Origin: Nitrospinaceae bacterium
GTDB taxonomy: Bacteria > Nitrospinota > Nitrospinia > Nitrospinales > VA-1
Direction of reading: 5' to 3'
DNA: 64,000 bases
Assembly: GCA_029261595.1 (NCBI GenBank)
Contig: JAJDAZ010000066.1
Span: 1-64,000, forward strand
Position numbers and translations under genes: made by a program. Positions within the stretch are counted from its first letter, which is position 1; the number at the start of each line of letters is the position of its first letter. Under the pieces are notes generated by a model. The model had not been told where the DNA came from, made no database searches, and saw nothing but the letters and a program-made list of their open reading frames with translations. This document shows positions 54,225 through 62,238 of the stretch, one piece after another.

Positions 54225-55103
54225 CTAGGATTTTATATCGCGGACCGGGCGCACTCCGTGGCTTCTGAGACCCTGTTTGTGCCACTTATAGTCGCCATTA
54301 TAAAAATGGAAACGCATGGCCACGGTTCGATCTGTTTTGTTCAAGGTTTTGGTCCATGAGGTCAGGCCGCACCCTGGAGGAAAGCCCTCGACAAGAAAGA
54401 CGGTATCGCCATATTTGTCGGTCACGGGATTGCCGGGATCATGCAACATCTGCACTTCTTTCCTGGAAGGCATCCGCCAATCCGTGTGTTTGGCAAAACG
54501 CTCCTTATTTATTTTATCCAAATACATTTTGGCTTCTTCCCAGGAAACCCATTTGTCCAAATCCAGATAAGAATCGTTTTTGGCCCACATCAAGCCTTCC
54601 ACCACATCCGTGATGGTTTCGTCCCCGTTATCTATAAACCTTTGGACATCGGTTTCTTCAGATTCCTGACCGATTTTTCTCACCAGCCTGAGACCGCTTG
54701 GAAACCCCTCGTTTTCCTTGGCCAGCCAGAATTCGTAATCGGAGCGAAAGTCGAAACCCATGGCCGCTTTGGCGCCTCGGGTTTCACTGGTCCAGGTAGA
54801 AAAACCACACCCTGAAGGAAATATGGGGTCGATATGGATCTCGCTGCCCTGCACATCGATGTTCGAGGCTTGCAGGTCAAACAAAGTTTTAGCATCCGAA
54901 GCGTTCGGGAAGCACCAGGTACGGTAACCGGCAAACCGTTCCTTATTCATCTTTTTGGAATACTCCAGTCCCTCGTGCCAGGTGATCAACCGTCCGAGCT
55001 CAATCCAGGTGTCATTTTTCATCCACATGAGACCATTTTTTACGTCCGAGATGGTCCCATCTCCATTATCAATCAGAGCGCATTTATCTTCGGTTTTATC
55101 CAT
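54225..55103 (-). CDS. Double DUF1566 protein C
   Basis: The 292-residue protein has two DUF1566 domains, about 10-140 and 155-290. Domain 1 has DNGDGTISD, IHIDPIFPSGCGFSTWTS and LRLVRK but WCFPN instead of WRLPT. Domain 2 has DNGDETITD, DWRMPS, FPPGCGLTSWTK and VRPVRD but lacks IHIDP. It is the only two-domain member, probably a tandem duplication within the gene. Confidence 0.82.
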   Translation of the reverse strand: MDKTEDKCALIDNGDGTISDVKNGLMWMKNDTWIELGRLITWHEGLEYSKKMNKERFAGYRTWCFPNASDAKTLFDLQASNIDVQGSEIHIDPIFPSGCGFSTWTSETRGAKAAMGFDFRSDYEFWLAKENEGFPSGLRLVRKIGQESEETDVQRFIDNGDETITDVVEGLMWAKNDSYLDLDKWVSWEEAKMYLDKINKERFAKHTDWRMPSRKEVQMLHDPGNPVTDKYGDTVFLVEGFPPGCGLTSWTKTLNKTDRTVAMRFHFYNGDYKWHKQGLRSHGVRPVRDIKS

Positions 55104-55124
55104 TAACTATTCTCAGAAAAAATT

Positions 55125-55613
55125 TTAATTGCGTACCGGAGGCCGGGTATGGTCCCGTTTGGCGGATTCTTTGCGGCACAGTCTTGTCGCCCCAAAGGCA
55201 TACTCATCCGCTCCGGTGACCTTGCCCTCGACATAGTCAAAACGCGGGCGGCGGGTCGATGTGTCGCCCATGAGCCAGACATTCTTAAACCCTCCTTCAG
55301 GGAAAACAGGGTCGATATGAATCGTGCTTCCCCCCTTGGCTATGTTTTGGAATTCTTCATTAAACAGGGAAGCCGCTTCATCAATCGAGGGGAGCCGCCA
55401 ATCGGAATAACCGCCAATTTTGCGCATATTCTTGTTGTCTGAATAATCACGCGATTCATGCCAGTTGAAAAATTTTCCCTTATCCTGCCAGGAATCTTTT
55501 TTCATCCAGAACATTTTGGTTTTTGTGTCATAAATGACATGCGGCCCTTTTTCAACAAAGCGCTTGGGCTTGGTGTCTTCCTCTTGACGGACCGGAACCT
55601 GTTCACCCATCAT
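55125..55613 (-). CDS. DUF1566 protein D (divergent)
   Basis: The 162-residue protein is the most divergent member: the first motif is EKGPHVIYD, then SDWRLPS and IHIDPVFPEGGFKNVW; the end reads TRLCRKESAKRD. The core Trp and Arg-Leu-Pro remain. The start may be the second Met, which has better spacing to GAGGG. Confidence 0.78.
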   Translation of the reverse strand: MMGEQVPVRQEEDTKPKRFVEKGPHVIYDTKTKMFWMKKDSWQDKGKFFNWHESRDYSDNKNMRKIGGYSDWRLPSIDEAASLFNEEFQNIAKGGSTIHIDPVFPEGGFKNVWLMGDTSTRRPRFDYVEGKVTGADEYAFGATRLCRKESAKRDHTRPPVRN

Positions 55614-55726
55614 CTACCCTCATTTAAAAAGTTCAATCATTATCTCCTTTACAAGGAGAACAACCGCCAGCATGCTGAAAAAAATACCGAAGTTTTCTCG
55701 CAGTCGAAAAATATAGTTTTAACAAA

Positions 55727-55945
55727 TTAATCCCCGGTATAACCGATTTCTGCGTTGCCTTCATCCACATCGACAATCACGGGGACCATGTATTTACCGT
55801 CCGTGTATTCCAGCAGTTTTTCGAGGCCCTGCGGATCGTCATCCACGTTGACGTATACAAAAGATTTATTCTGCTTGAGAAAATCTTCCCGGGCCTTCTT
55901 CGTATGCGGACAATCATTTTTTCCAAATATCATGTAATGACTCAT
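55727..55945 (-). CDS. Glutaredoxin-like protein of the UXX-star type, cysteine form
   Basis: The 72-residue protein has a thioredoxin-fold start (YMIFGKNDCPHTKKARE) with Cys12 in CPHT, a cis-proline region (YMVPVIV) and a final IGYTGD. This pattern fits the glutaredoxin-like (seleno)protein UXX-star family, in which the first position is often selenocysteine; here it is TGT cysteine. It has only this cysteine. It is the only likely enzyme inside the DUF1566 array. AGGA stands four bases before the ATG. Confidence 0.75.
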   Translation of the reverse strand: MSHYMIFGKNDCPHTKKAREDFLKQNKSFVYVNVDDDPQGLEKLLEYTDGKYMVPVIVDVDEGNAEIGYTGD

Positions 55946-56001
55946 AACTTCCTTTTTATGACCCCGAGCAAATCAACGCCCGGCATGAGGATTAACAATT
56001 A

Positions 56002-56625
56002 TCACCGGTCAAACTTTTTTGTGTCCTTGCGCCATTCAGGTTCCCAGTCATCTTTAATATCATCGCGCACCAGACGGGCATGGGAATACTCACTGTCCTT
56101 GTGCTCCCAGATTTCATTGCCGGTAATATAATTGAATTTCATGGCGTACTGATGATAATCGGGCTTCTCCTCAAACGTCCAGGTGTTGTGGCCCTGGCCG
56201 GAATCAAAAAATGGGTCGATATGAATCTCGGCCCCGGCTTTATCATAATTTGTGTGAGTGAAGGAAAAAAGCGATTTTGCGTCTTCAAAACTGGGCAAGC
56301 GCCAATCATCAAATCCAGCAAATTTTTTTTCATTCATGTCTTCGCAATAATCATGCGCTTCAAACCAGGTGATCCCGTATTTAAACTCATCGTAGGAGTC
56401 GGCCTTTTTCCACATCAGACTGTTGCGGGTGTCGCTGACGGTTCCATCGCCGTTATCAACATAGGAGGGGACTACCTCCTCCAGAACCGCTTCATCTTCC
56501 TCCTCAAAATCCTCTTCGCCCAGCCACTCCTCGCCCTCATAACCGTCATCATCGAGGATTTCAGAATCCACTTCTGTGGTTTCTTTATCCTTGTCCCCGG
56601 TTTCAATCTCTTCTTGGTCGGACAT
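56002..56625 (-). CDS. DUF1566 protein E with acidic leader
   Basis: The 207-residue protein has an acidic leader of about 60 residues beginning MSDQEEIETGDKDKETTEV, then a DUF1566 domain with DNGDGTVSD, DDWRLPS, IHIDPFFDSGQGHNTWT and ARLVRD. The leader resembles those of the genes starting at 60226 and 62853. AGGAG lies seven bases before the ATG. Confidence 0.82.
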   Translation of the reverse strand: MSDQEEIETGDKDKETTEVDSEILDDDGYEGEEWLGEEDFEEEDEAVLEEVVPSYVDNGDGTVSDTRNSLMWKKADSYDEFKYGITWFEAHDYCEDMNEKKFAGFDDWRLPSFEDAKSLFSFTHTNYDKAGAEIHIDPFFDSGQGHNTWTFEEKPDYHQYAMKFNYITGNEIWEHKDSEYSHARLVRDDIKDDWEPEWRKDTKKFDR

Positions 56626-56690
56626 CCTGTAACTCCTGTTATCCTGAAAACTTAACCGCTTAATTCATCCAATCGCCGGCAACCCACCCG

Positions 56691-57131
56691 CTAAGCATCA
56701 CGCACCATCCGCACGGAGGACCCTGTGGTGGAAACACTTTGCTCCACGCAAATTTCCCGCGCCCCCGGGAAATAACATTTCCAGGCGTAGGAGTCGAACC
56801 GGGTTTCATTGGTCCAGAAACTCGTTTCCCCGCCCGCTTGATAATTCGCCACACTGCGGGCTGGCTTTTTGGTTTGCTTCAGAAAGATCACCCGATACGC
56901 TTGTTCGTTCTTTAAAAGGGATCTCACTTCACTTTTTGTCGGAAGCCTCCAATCATCATGCCCCAAATATTTTTGCTCATTACAGGCTTTTACATAGGCA
57001 TTCGCCTCATCCCAATTGAGCCATTTTCCAAGTTCCTTGCGGGAATCTTTAATCGGCCATTGCAGGTCTTCCTCGGAATCAGTCACCGTCCCGTTATCAT
57101 TTTCTTGCAAGTTCTTAAAGGCTTCTACCAA
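56691..57131 (-). CDS. DUF1566 protein F
   Basis: The 146-residue protein starts at TTG with GAGGTG upstream. It has DNGTVTD, DDWRLPT, TSFWTNETR and VRMVRDA, but lacks IHIDP and has AYRVIFLKQ at the corresponding region. It is shorter than its neighbours. Confidence 0.78.
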   Translation of the reverse strand: MVEAFKNLQENDNGTVTDSEEDLQWPIKDSRKELGKWLNWDEANAYVKACNEQKYLGHDDWRLPTKSEVRSLLKNEQAYRVIFLKQTKKPARSVANYQAGGETSFWTNETRFDSYAWKCYFPGAREICVEQSVSTTGSSVRMVRDA

Positions 57132-57499
57132 GGATCACCTCGTTGAATAAAAAACCATTTGATAAAAAGTTGCCAATGCAGCCACATAATCCCCAGCCAA
57201 TCGTTCTGCGTCGCCCCATTTTAAATGAATAAATTGTGGAAGCAGAAAGGCGCTTTCCTAAAAGAAACCGAATTCACTATATGGGTGCAAGGGATTTTAT
57301 TTCAATAAAGTATCACTCGGACTTAAACATTTCAACCCAAATCCTCTTTACCGGGAAACCAGACTTCCAATGCCTGCGCAGATGAGTTTCACTTACAGGA
57401 GAACCCCTTGGGGCAACACAATTCGGAAGGGTGAAACTGCAAAAAAAGCAGGGTCGGGGACAGTAAGCCCACTCTTCCTCGTTCCAGATTAAAGAAAAG
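57132..57499. other. Gap inside the DUF1566 array
   Basis: Apart from the uncertain cysteine-rich frame at 57313-57516 no gene is seen. No strong terminator or promoter is recognised. Confidence 0.4.
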
Positions 57500-57516
57500 T
57501 CAACGCCAACCCCCAC
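57313..57516 (-). CDS. Possible cysteine-rich small protein
   Basis: A GTG at 57516 opens a 67-codon frame overlapping the last 17 bases of DUF1566 gene G. The product has CPRPCFFC, a further Cys and ETHLRRHW, together resembling a zinc-binding module. No independent ribosome-binding site is clear. It may be real by translational coupling or be a chance frame. Confidence 0.3.
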   Translation of the reverse strand: MGVGVDFSLIWNEEEWAYCPRPCFFCSFTLPNCVAPRGSPVSETHLRRHWKSGFPVKRIWVEMFKSE

Positions 57517-57994
57517 CTTGAGTGATGATATCCCTCACGGAGGGTATTTTATCCATTTTGATTCGGCTGGAGTCGAATTCGCCCCGCACCAGCCGGACAC
57601 TCGTATTGAGAATGTCATCGACCTCCTTATGGCCTCCCCTACCGTTATTGAAGGAGAAAACATAGGCGGTGATTTTCCCGCGCGTGTTGCTGGTCCATGT
57701 ATCGAACCCGCACCCCGGTGTGAACGCAGAATCGATGTGGATATCTATCCGGTATTTGTCTTCAAGCTTTTTACTCACATCGTACAGCGACTGGGCTTCC
57801 TTTTTGTCAGGAATCCGCCAGTCCGAAAAACCCGCAAACGCATCTTCATTTTTCTTCTTGGTGTACTTTGCCGCCTGGGTGAAGGTGACAAACTTTTTGG
57901 TATCCAAATAGGAGTCGTTCTGTATCCACATCAGGCTGGTCAGCGAATCGGACACCGTGCCATCTCCATTATCTATAAATCTCTGATCGCTCAT
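57500..57994 (-). CDS. DUF1566 protein G
   Basis: The 164-residue protein starts MSDQRFIDNGDGTVSD directly with the domain, has SDWRIPD, IHIDSAFTPGCGFDTWTS and VRLVRG, and a C-terminal extension of about 25 residues. AGGAGG precedes the ATG. It is the closest to an average sequence of the array. Confidence 0.82.
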   Translation of the reverse strand: MSDQRFIDNGDGTVSDSLTSLMWIQNDSYLDTKKFVTFTQAAKYTKKKNEDAFAGFSDWRIPDKKEAQSLYDVSKKLEDKYRIDIHIDSAFTPGCGFDTWTSNTRGKITAYVFSFNNGRGGHKEVDDILNTSVRLVRGEFDSSRIKMDKIPSVRDIITQGGGWR

Positions 57995-58061
57995 AACCCC
58001 TCCTGATACCTCTGTTGGTCAGACTTTCTATCAACACTTTAAAGCCAAACACTAAATAAAC

Positions 58062-58097
58062 TCAAAAAAAAAGCTGGAAGGCTTTCGCCTTCCAGCT
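58062..58097 (-). terminator. Strong terminator of the small secreted protein gene
   Basis: AGCTGGAAGGC pairs perfectly with GCCTTCCAGCT around TTTC; on the minus strand a run of nine T follows. It separates the secreted-protein gene from DUF1566 gene G. Confidence 0.85.
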
Positions 58098-58125
58098 CAA
58101 TTTTAAATCTTAGAAAACTCTGAGA

Positions 58126-58617
58126 CTATCTTGCGCTCTCTCTCTTATTGCCACCGACACCGAAAATTCCTCTTTCGGTTCCTTCAGGCAATCCCATACC
58201 AGGCTCGATATAAGTACCGGGCCGGGTGTGATCCAAGTGATAGTTGCTCTGGTAAGTTTTTCCAGACCCTGCATCGATTTTCCAATCATTACGGTCAAAG
58301 GTCTGTCTTTGACAGTTGACTGTGACATCTCCCGGACCTTTGTTCGTGATGATGGATTTCATGGCAATAGCATTGGTCTCGTATCCACCTGGCTGTAATG
58401 TATACGAAAACACTTTTTCCCACGCGTAAGCATGAGGACCAATATCAAATGTGATCTTGGTGTCTTCAGTTTCACTCAGGTTGTACACAATCCATGAAGC
58501 GTTTTCACAAACGCTTTTTCCACCAGCTTTGACCACAACTTCATTAGCGCTGGCAAAAGTCACAAAAGAAAATAATGCAAACACCGTAATTAAACTAACA
58601 GCAGACCTTCTCATCAT
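58126..58617 (-). CDS. Secreted protein of unknown function inside the DUF1566 array
   Basis: The start at 58617 (or the next Met, 58614) follows AGGGGGAG and gives about 163 residues with a signal peptide (SLITVFALFSFVTFASA). The mature part has two cysteines (SVCENASW, VNCQRQT) and a strand-rich composition with a Gly-rich end. No family is recognised. Its own strong terminator means it is transcribed separately from gene G. Confidence 0.75.
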   Translation of the reverse strand: MMRRSAVSLITVFALFSFVTFASANEVVVKAGGKSVCENASWIVYNLSETEDTKITFDIGPHAYAWEKVFSYTLQPGGYETNAIAMKSIITNKGPGDVTVNCQRQTFDRNDWKIDAGSGKTYQSNYHLDHTRPGTYIEPGMGLPEGTERGIFGVGGNKRESAR

Positions 58618-58945
58618 ACTCCCCCTTTCAAAAGCGGAATTAACTTTAAGGATAATTACCATCAATCCCTACAGACAGAAAACCTTAAACCACCCCCTAA
58701 TCAACTTCTTTATATCTATTCAAAAATTTCAAAAAACAAAATTTAGCTTTAAAATAAAGACCTTCCTTACAAAGACCCCTTCCAACTTCCATTGGCTCTT
58801 CTAGGGTTCGGCAAAAATATCAAAGACCATGAAATAAGTCAACTAATAAATTTTTCATTCGGTTTTCAAAACAAATAACCATTTAAAATTCAATAGTTAG
58901 ACCAAAACTCCTGTATTTTCAAAAAATCCGCCATCCGCCCAGGCC
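58618..58945. other. AT-rich upstream region of the secreted protein gene
   Basis: These 328 bases are AT-rich and should contain the promoter of the leftward secreted protein gene. No gene or clear -35/-10 pair is visible. Confidence 0.4.
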
Positions 58946-59341
58946 CTAAACCCGAAATTTCAGAGAAGTGAGCTTAATCAGTGAAATCGAATTTCTCAGC
59001 AACTTCTCGCCATCTTCAGAAATGTCATTGACCACCAGCTGAAGAGACCTCAGGTTTTTTAAATATTTCGCATTTGCCAACAACCGGGCACCTTCATCAC
59101 CGATGCCGTTCGAAGTCAGGTTCAGGGTACGGAGATTAGAAAAAATTGGTGATTCTGTGATCGCTTTCACACCGTTATCGCCGATATGACACTGTTGTAA
59201 ATTCAAAGCCCGGAGCTCTTTCAAGTCTTCCTGCTTTGCCAATGCCTGCGCCCCCACTTCGCGGATGAATTTTGCCTTTAAACTGAGGACTTGCCCATCC
59301 GTACTTAAATTTTCCCTTACAAGATCCTCTATGCTGGACAT
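58946..59341 (-). CDS. Leucine-rich-repeat protein
   Basis: The 131-residue protein has about four LRR units of the ribonuclease-inhibitor type (LRALNLQQCHIGDNGVKAI, LRTLNLTSNGIGDEGARLL, LRSLQLVVNDISEDGEKLL). No signal peptide is present. It probably binds a partner in the cytoplasm. AGGA lies seven bases before the ATG. Confidence 0.8.
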   Translation of the reverse strand: MSSIEDLVRENLSTDGQVLSLKAKFIREVGAQALAKQEDLKELRALNLQQCHIGDNGVKAITESPIFSNLRTLNLTSNGIGDEGARLLANAKYLKNLRSLQLVVNDISEDGEKLLRNSISLIKLTSLKFRV

Positions 59342-59386
59342 GGTTTTATCCTATCCTTAATAAGTGATGCCGAACTAAAAAAATGA

Positions 59387-60226
59387 TCAACCGGTCCCAT
59401 CGATCTTTTTTGCCTCAAACCCGTATTCATCAAATGCCTGCCACCCTTCCTGCAACATTTTTTTTACATACTTGACCATCAAGGCCGCCTGGGAGTGATT
59501 GGGATCAATGACCAGAGTTTTTTTCAGGAGCTTCTGGGCCGTCTTAACATCTTTGATCTCCTCACCGTAGAGCTCAATCTGCCGGGACTTGTCAATCAGG
59601 TCCGATGCCCACTTATAACATGTATCCGCAATTTGCTGGGGAGCGTTTTGAGTGATGTATTCAACGATCTCATCATCCGCTTTCAAGAGACTCAGATCTT
59701 GAATGGCGGCCTCAAACTCATTGATGGGAACTTCGTAATCATCGCTGTTCACCTGCGTGATGGTGTCTCCCGCTTTGTGGGCCGAATGCAGGCCCACGGA
59801 ACTCCGAACCACCGTGCCATGAATTCCCGAAATCAATTGATTGTAATACAATTCGCCGATGGCAAAATGAATGACCGATGAAAATTCCTTTTCCGTATCA
59901 TACTCGAGGGCCAGGTCAAATTCGGCTCTGGCCTCTTCCAAATCTCCAAGCTCCGCCAGCGCTTCGCCGAGATTGTAATGATGCACGCAATTTTCCGGTT
60001 CCTCTTCAATTTGACAACGAAACTCTTCAATCTGCGCTTCAAGGTCAAACTCGACCTCTTCTTCCTCTTCATACTCATCAACCGCTTGCTCATCAGAAGC
60101 AGCCAGCTCAGCGTCCCCACCTTCTGCAGACTCTCCCTCGGGATCGGAAGACTTTGCTGTCTCTTCAGAAGCGTCAGACACTTCCTCTAAATTTTCCGCT
60201 TCCTTTTTTTGTTCTTGGTCGCTCAT
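59387..60226 (-). CDS. TPR-like protein with acidic S-D-Q-E leader
   Basis: From the ATG at 60226 the protein has 279 residues. The first 75 are very acidic (MSDQEQKKEAENLEEVSD...EYEEEEEVEFD). Then TPR-like units follow (NCVHHYNLGEALAELGDLEEARAEFDLALEYD and LLKKTLVIDPNHSQAALM). The ATG overlaps the TGA of the upstream DUF1566 gene H (ATGA), so the two are translationally coupled. It is cytoplasmic. Confidence 0.82.
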   Translation of the reverse strand: MSDQEQKKEAENLEEVSDASEETAKSSDPEGESAEGGDAELAASDEQAVDEYEEEEEVEFDLEAQIEEFRCQIEEEPENCVHHYNLGEALAELGDLEEARAEFDLALEYDTEKEFSSVIHFAIGELYYNQLISGIHGTVVRSSVGLHSAHKAGDTITQVNSDDYEVPINEFEAAIQDLSLLKADDEIVEYITQNAPQQIADTCYKWASDLIDKSRQIELYGEEIKDVKTAQKLLKKTLVIDPNHSQAALMVKYVKKMLQEGWQAFDEYGFEAKKIDGTG

Positions 60227-60843
60227 TTTTGTGCGGTTTGTTCTTTGTCTGTCACTTCTCTCACCAAGCGGATGGCCGATAAAGACAGCCCCGGACCACC
60301 TCTGGGGCTGGGGTAGGCTTTTCCCCGAATGTAATTGAAGGTCCATGCGTATTCTTCTTTATGGATCTCGCTCGACCAGAAACAACAACTGGTGTATCCA
60401 AAAACCGGGTCCAGGTGAACCTCGTTGACCGTCCAGTAATATTTCCAGGGAATGCTTTTATCCTCTTCAAAAAGACTCGCCAACTGTTTGCGTGTCGGCA
60501 ATCTCCAATCATCGTGACCCCCGAAGCGCTTTTCATTGGTCTCGGCGATATAGGTTTGCGCCATTTCCCAGTTGAGCCATTTTTTCTGCTCCTGATAGGA
60601 ATCCTGCTTCTTCCACATCAAACTTTCCTTGAGGTCGGTGACGGTGCCGTCCTGATTGTCCTGGAACCTGGGATCATTGGAAGGTTCCAGGCCTTCCTTC
60701 TTGTCTGTCAAAGACAGAATCTGACCGTCAAAAATAGCGTCTTTTTCTTCCGCACCGGTATCGGCCCCGACCGGGGAATCGAAAAACACCCCTGCCAGGA
60801 AGACCGACATCAGAACAAATAAGAGTTTAACTTTTATTTTCAT
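60223..60843 (-). CDS. DUF1566 protein H, exported
   Basis: The ATG at 60843 gives 206 residues with a signal peptide (MKIKVKLLFVLMSVFLAGVF, likely cleavage after VGA). The domain has DNQDGTVTD, DDWRLPT, VHLDPVFGYTSCCFWSS and IRLVREV. It is the only array member with a signal, so it acts outside the cytoplasm. It lies 50 bases after the NHL gene and is coupled to the TPR gene. An upstream open frame to 61134 overlaps the NHL gene and is not credible. Confidence 0.82.
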   Translation of the reverse strand: MKIKVKLLFVLMSVFLAGVFFDSPVGADTGAEEKDAIFDGQILSLTDKKEGLEPSNDPRFQDNQDGTVTDLKESLMWKKQDSYQEQKKWLNWEMAQTYIAETNEKRFGGHDDWRLPTRKQLASLFEEDKSIPWKYYWTVNEVHLDPVFGYTSCCFWSSEIHKEEYAWTFNYIRGKAYPSPRGGPGLSLSAIRLVREVTDKEQTAQK

Positions 60844-60892
60844 AAACCGATTTGAGGCATTTGTATTCAAAAAATTAATAGCGGGAAATATG

Positions 60893-61903
60893 TCATTCTT
60901 CCTGGGGCGCCCAATCCGGCTCCCACGAAAGGCTGATGCCCGCAGGATCTTTAAACTGGCCCGGCTCTTTCCCGACCACGCCCCATTTGGACACAAATTC
61001 CAGATCCGGATCAAATTTCTGGATGCGTTGATTGATGGCATCCACCACAAACACATAACCGTAGGGGTCCTCAACCAGAGCCGTCGGGCAATTGAATTGT
61101 CCGTCCCGCTTGCCGTTCTCCCCCAGTATCCCAAGACTTTCCCCTTCCCGGGAAAACAATTGCAAACGGTTCTGGCTTTTTTCAGCGACGAGGATCGTGC
61201 CGTCGCGGCGAACGAGGATTCCGCTGGGAAAATTCAACCGGCCCTGCTCAAAACCGTATTCACCGAATTTTGACAGAAACTGCCCATCTTCATTGAAAAT
61301 CTGGATTCTTTGATTATCGCGGTCGGCCACATAAATATTGCCTTCACGATCCAGGGCAATCCCGGAAGGAAATTTGAGAAACCCGTCGAAATCACCGGCA
61401 AAACCAAAACTCAGCAGGAAATCGCCGTCATCATCATAACGCTTGATGCAGTGGTTGTGCGTGTCGACCACCAGAATGGTTCCCGTGGGTTCCGATATGA
61501 TCGCTTCCGGCCAATAAAACTTCTCCTGCCCCCACCCTTCACTGCCGAACACATGAAGGAAATCTCCATCGGAGTCAAATTTTTGTATTCTGTGGCACCC
61601 GGTATCGGCCACCCAGATATTTCCATTGGTATCGATAGTAACTGAGCTTGGAGTCTTGAATTCGCCGGGGTCGTAAGGGGGTCGTGTGCCGCCCGACTTG
61701 CCGAAGCAGGATAGGAATTTCCCATTACCGTCGAACTTTTGTATTCTGTCGTTTCCAGAGTCGGCGATCCAGACGTAGAGCTTAGTATGGTCAACCTCAG
61801 GCCTTACCGGTTGCTCCTCTGGAAGGATTTCGCCATCCAGAACCACAATCGCATCCTGCGCATTGGCTGACTCTACTTTTCCTTCTTGCGATTCTTCTGA
61901 CAT
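60893..61903 (-). CDS. NHL-repeat beta-propeller protein
   Basis: The 336-residue protein starts MSEESQEGKVES and has a short acidic leader (about 40 residues), then six NHL repeats such as VWIADSGNDRIQKFDGNGKFL, IWVADTGCHRIQKFD and IYVADRDNQRIQIFNEDGQFL, which should form a six-bladed propeller. No signal peptide is present. Such propellers bind proteins or RNA. AAGGAG lies five bases before the ATG. Confidence 0.9.
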   Translation of the reverse strand: MSEESQEGKVESANAQDAIVVLDGEILPEEQPVRPEVDHTKLYVWIADSGNDRIQKFDGNGKFLSCFGKSGGTRPPYDPGEFKTPSSVTIDTNGNIWVADTGCHRIQKFDSDGDFLHVFGSEGWGQEKFYWPEAIISEPTGTILVVDTHNHCIKRYDDDGDFLLSFGFAGDFDGFLKFPSGIALDREGNIYVADRDNQRIQIFNEDGQFLSKFGEYGFEQGRLNFPSGILVRRDGTILVAEKSQNRLQLFSREGESLGILGENGKRDGQFNCPTALVEDPYGYVFVVDAINQRIQKFDPDLEFVSKWGVVGKEPGQFKDPAGISLSWEPDWAPQEE

Positions 61904-62238
61904 AAGACTCCTTACTTTATATTCTGCGCAATTTCCAGGATCTGCGTGAAGGGAGGCTCATTCACTCCTACCCATGTATTTCTAGACCTAATTATTGAGG
62001 AATCTTCCGATTGGCAACGGACAGGAGGCACTCCTGGGGATGGTTCATCAAAGAGCTCGATCTTTAGCAATCTAAACCTGGAAGCCGGGGGATGACTCCC
62101 AAATGAATGAATATAGGAGAAACGGAAGCTTTTACAGACCGCACACCCCTGGGCAGGCGCAATCAAGTACCATGCGCTTATTTGCTCGAAGAAAAAACCC
62201 TTTTGCCCAAAATACCTAAGGTCCAATAATTATCTATT
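61904..62238. other. Gap between the NHL gene and the acidic-leader gene
   Basis: A minus-strand frame (61912-62226, TTG start) fills most of the gap but has no recognisable domain and no ribosome-binding site. It is more likely leader or intergenic DNA. Confidence 0.4.

Noticed and set aside
61912-62226. 104-codon minus-strand frame (TTG start) between the NHL gene and the acidic-leader gene
   Set aside because: No ribosome-binding site and no recognised family; composition is not clearly coding.
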